A stretch of DNA of 64,000 bases from Streptomyces netropsis. GTDB taxonomy: Bacteria > Actinomycetota > Actinomycetes > Streptomycetales > Streptomycetaceae. Below the pieces are notes generated by a model. The model was given only the letters and a program-made list of their open reading frames with translations. It was not told the origin of the DNA and did not search any database. Made by a program: the position numbers and the translations under genes. Positions 62,801 to 64,000 of this stretch are shown here, piece by piece (the first letter of the stretch is position 1; the number at the start of each line of letters is the position of its first letter). The stretch spans positions 434,001-498,000 of the forward strand of contig NZ_JACHJG010000002.1 in the NCBI RefSeq assembly GCF_014203545.1, given 5' to 3'.

Positions 62801-64000
62801 CGCTGGACGCGTGGCGCTACCGCGTCGCCTGGTCGCCGCTCAGCGGTGTCCCGCAGGCTTCGGTGTCGGGCACCTGGCTGGTGGTCGGTGCCGAAGGCAT
62901 CGCGGACGACGACGTGGTGGCCGCGCTGTCCGGCCAGGGCGCCGAGGTGCGCCGACTGGTGCTGGACGAGTCCTGCGTCGACCGCACGGTGCTCGCGGCC
63001 CGGCTCGAAAACGCCCACGACGTCTCGGGCATCGTCTCGGTGCTGGCGGCGGCGGAACAGCCGTGCGCCGCGTACCCCGCGCTCGCCTCCGGTCTCGCCC
63101 TGACGGTCGCGCTCGTCCAGGCCCTGGGCGATGCGGGCGTCGACGCCCCGCTGTGGTGCGTGACCCGTGGCGCGGTCTCGACCGGCCGTTCGGACCTGGT
63201 GACGAACCCGGTGCAGGCGCAGGTGCTGGGCGTCGGCTGGACGGCCGCGCTGGAGCACCCGCAGCGCTGGGGCGGCATGATCGACCTGCCCCACACGCTC
63301 GACGAACGCGCCGGCCGACGGCTCGCCGCCGTCCTCACGGGTACCACCGGCGAGGACCAGCTCGCCATCCGGTCCTCCGGTGTCTTCACCCGCCGCGTGG
63401 TCCGGGCCGCCGCCGGCAGCCAGGGCGCGGGACGCGACTGGAAGCCGCGCGGCACGACGCTGATCACCGGCGGCTCCGGGGCGCTGGCCCCGGACCTCGC
63501 GCGATGGCTCGCGGGCCAGGGCGCCGAGCACCTCGTGCTGGTCAGCCGCCGGGGCCCGGACGCGCCCGGCGCCGCCGCGCTGGTGGCCGACCTCGCCGAG
63601 CTGGGCACGGAGGCCGAAGCGGTCGCCTGCGACATCAGCGACCGCGACGCCGTCGCCGGACTGCTGTCGAGGCTCAGGACCGACGGGCGCACCGTGCGGA
63701 CGCTCGTGCACGCCGCGGCGGTCATCGAGCTGGAGTCGCTGGCGGAGACCACCATGGCGGAGTTCGCCAGGGTGGTGCACGCCAAGGTCGCCGGTGCCCG
63801 GCACCTGGACGAACTGCTGGACGACGAGGAGCTCGACGCGTTCGTCCTCTTCTCCTCCATCACCGGCATGTGGGGCAGCGGCCGGCACGCCGCGTACGGC
63901 GCGGGCAACGCCTATCTGAGCGCGCTGGCCGACCACCGCCGCGCCCGTGGCCTGACCGCCACGTCCCTGCACTGGGGGAAGTGGCCCGACGACGCCGAGG
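59896..64000 (+). CDS. nysB: First extension PKS, NysB/AmphB type, module 1 KS-AT(methylmalonyl)-KR(A2), 3' end missing
   Basis: 1368 residues are visible and the frame is open to the window end. The GTG at 59896 is the first start after an in-frame TAA at 59875-59877, with GAGG at 59884-59887 and 8-bp spacing, 41 bp after the loading gene. The N-terminal docking helix is [22 protein letters not shown] Cys203 is present. The AT has Ser652 in GHSQGE and YASH from 62152, so it takes methylmalonyl-CoA. There is no DH. The KR has Trp (63871) eight before and His (63886) three before Tyr (63895), predicting A2 stereochemistry. The ACP lies beyond the window. Expected role: the first propionate unit, setting one methyl-bearing carbon near the lactone oxygen, as in nystatin. 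Confidence 0.92.
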   Translation, partial: MQEDQQDKVVDYLRRVAADLRRARQRIDELESKSREPIAIVGMGCRFPGGVASPEGLWDLVASEGDAISGFPADRGWDLAALTGDGEGHSATHEGGFLYEAGDFDAGFFGISPREALGMDPQQRLLLEVSWEALERAGIDPLSLRGSQAGVFVGSYHWNPGTARATGELDGHALTGTAASVLSGRLAYTLGLEGPALTVDTACSSSLVALHVAMRSLRDDECSLAVVGGVTVLSDPAVFVEFSKQGGLAPDGRCKAFSDAADGTGWSEGVGALVIERLSDARRNGHPVLAVLRGSAVNQDGASNGLTAPNGPSQQRVIRQALANAGLTAADVDAVEAHGTGTKLGDPIEAQALLATYGQGREVPLRLGSLKSNIGHTQAAAGVAGVIKMVMAMRHGVLPKTLHSDTASSHVDWSAGAVELLTESVEWPAGERPRRCAVSSFGVSGTNAHAVLEEAPQEEPAVEEPPTTDNTATVVPWVLSGRAPAAVRDQAANLLSRLDAEPGLRAVDVGYSLASRSLFEHRAVVLGAGMDDLREGLGTLAAEESAAAVVQGVADIEGKTVFVFPGQGSQWVGMGARLLEESPVFAERLAECAEALGTFVDWSLTDVLRQMPGAPSLERVDVVQPASFAVMVSLAALWQAHGVRPDAVVGHSQGEIAAAVVSGALSLEDGARVVALRSQAIGRRLAGRGGMMSVALPVAEVEERLDGFAGRVSVAAVNGPRSVVVSGDPQGLDDLFAQLTDEGVRVRRIAVDYASHSAQVEDLHEELLSELGPIRPRESEVPFVSTVSGEWLDTSGMDAEYWYGNLRNTVRFEAGIRTLLDADHGVFVEVSSHPVLAMAVQDVIEDAGGHAVAVGTLRRYEGDLYRFLTSLAEVYVRGVPVDWRSVHTGTGARRVDLPTYAFQHERLWAMPHEVELLAAADPADAEFWAAVEREDLGSLTSRLHIDEDSLAAVLPALSSWRRERREQSALDAWRYRVAWSPLSGVPQASVSGTWLVVGAEGIADDDVVAALSGQGAEVRRLVLDESCVDRTVLAARLENAHDVSGIVSVLAAAEQPCAAYPALASGLALTVALVQALGDAGVDAPLWCVTRGAVSTGRSDLVTNPVQAQVLGVGWTAALEHPQRWGGMIDLPHTLDERAGRRLAAVLTGTTGEDQLAIRSSGVFTRRVVRAAAGSQGAGRDWKPRGTTLITGGSGALAPDLARWLAGQGAEHLVLVSRRGPDAPGAAALVADLAELGTEAEAVACDISDRDAVAGLLSRLRTDGRTVRTLVHAAAVIELESLAETTMAEFARVVHAKVAGARHLDELLDDEELDAFVLFSSITGMWGSGRHAAYGAGNAYLSALADHRRARGLTATSLHWGKWPDDAE
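60724..61160 (+). repeat. KS tract of module 1, partner of 57407-57843
   Basis: This is the second copy of the 437-bp loading-KS tract. Immediately after it (about 61167 on) the sequence instead follows module 11 (about 11091 on), so this KS is a visible mosaic of two parents. Confidence 0.9.
61741..62244 (+). repeat. Methylmalonyl-AT tract of module 1, partner of 11680-12183
   Basis: This copy of the module 11 AT tract is 50 kb away at constant offset 50061. Similarity continues into the linker and KR N-terminal subdomain (for example 62737-62978), so most of the AT-KR unit is shared between the two methylmalonyl modules. Confidence 0.85.

Overview
The window is very GC-rich actinomycete DNA, most likely Streptomyces or a close relative. 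It is the central part of a type I modular polyketide synthase (PKS) cluster. Gene order, module composition and tailoring genes match the nystatin branch of the glycosylated polyene macrolides: I-J-K, L, M, N, DII, DI, A, B in nystatin nomenclature. I had no database access, so gene symbols are assigned by recognised motifs, domain order and synteny.

Bases 1-50832 hold three co-directional PKS genes. The first is cut at its 5' end by the window edge and carries six modules (9-14 by nystatin numbering). The second carries three modules (15-17) and the third one module (18) plus a thioesterase. Reading domains and active sites gives a C1-C21 half-molecule. It has a C20=C21 alkene, a C19 hydroxyl (the usual mycosamine site), C17-OH and a C16 methyl branch from the only methylmalonyl AT in these ten modules. 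C15-OH, a C13 ketone (the module 13 KR has lost its catalytic residues), C11-OH, a fully reduced C9, and C7, C5 and C3 hydroxyls follow, and then release by the TE. Placement of the ER in module 15 rather than 16 points to the nystatin rather than the amphotericin pattern.

Bases 50833-56241 hold the tailoring genes. A P450 (NysL/AmphL/PimD type) lies on the plus strand. A [3Fe-4S] ferredoxin, a CYP105-like P450 (NysN/AmphN/PimG type, methyl to carboxyl), a PLP aminotransferase and a glycosyltransferase lie on the minus strand. The last two make and attach an amino sugar, presumably mycosamine. Each of the four wider gaps between these genes holds a perfect GC-rich hairpin.

Bases 56242-56611 are a 370-bp divergent promoter region with two sequences resembling the operator of PimM-type PAS-LuxR regulators. 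It is followed by a loading PKS (KS-AT-ACP) and the start of the first extension PKS, whose first module uses methylmalonyl-CoA and runs off the window end.

The main departures from the textbook nystatin system are in the loading protein. Its KS has Ala where Cys (or the Ser reported for NysA/AmphA) is expected, and it has no DH domain. Other points of interest are the mosaic of near-identical tracts linking the loading KS, module 1 and module 11, a degenerate KR13, altered DH17 and DH18, and the hairpin-separated tailoring genes. No RNA genes, CRISPR arrays or mobile elements were seen.
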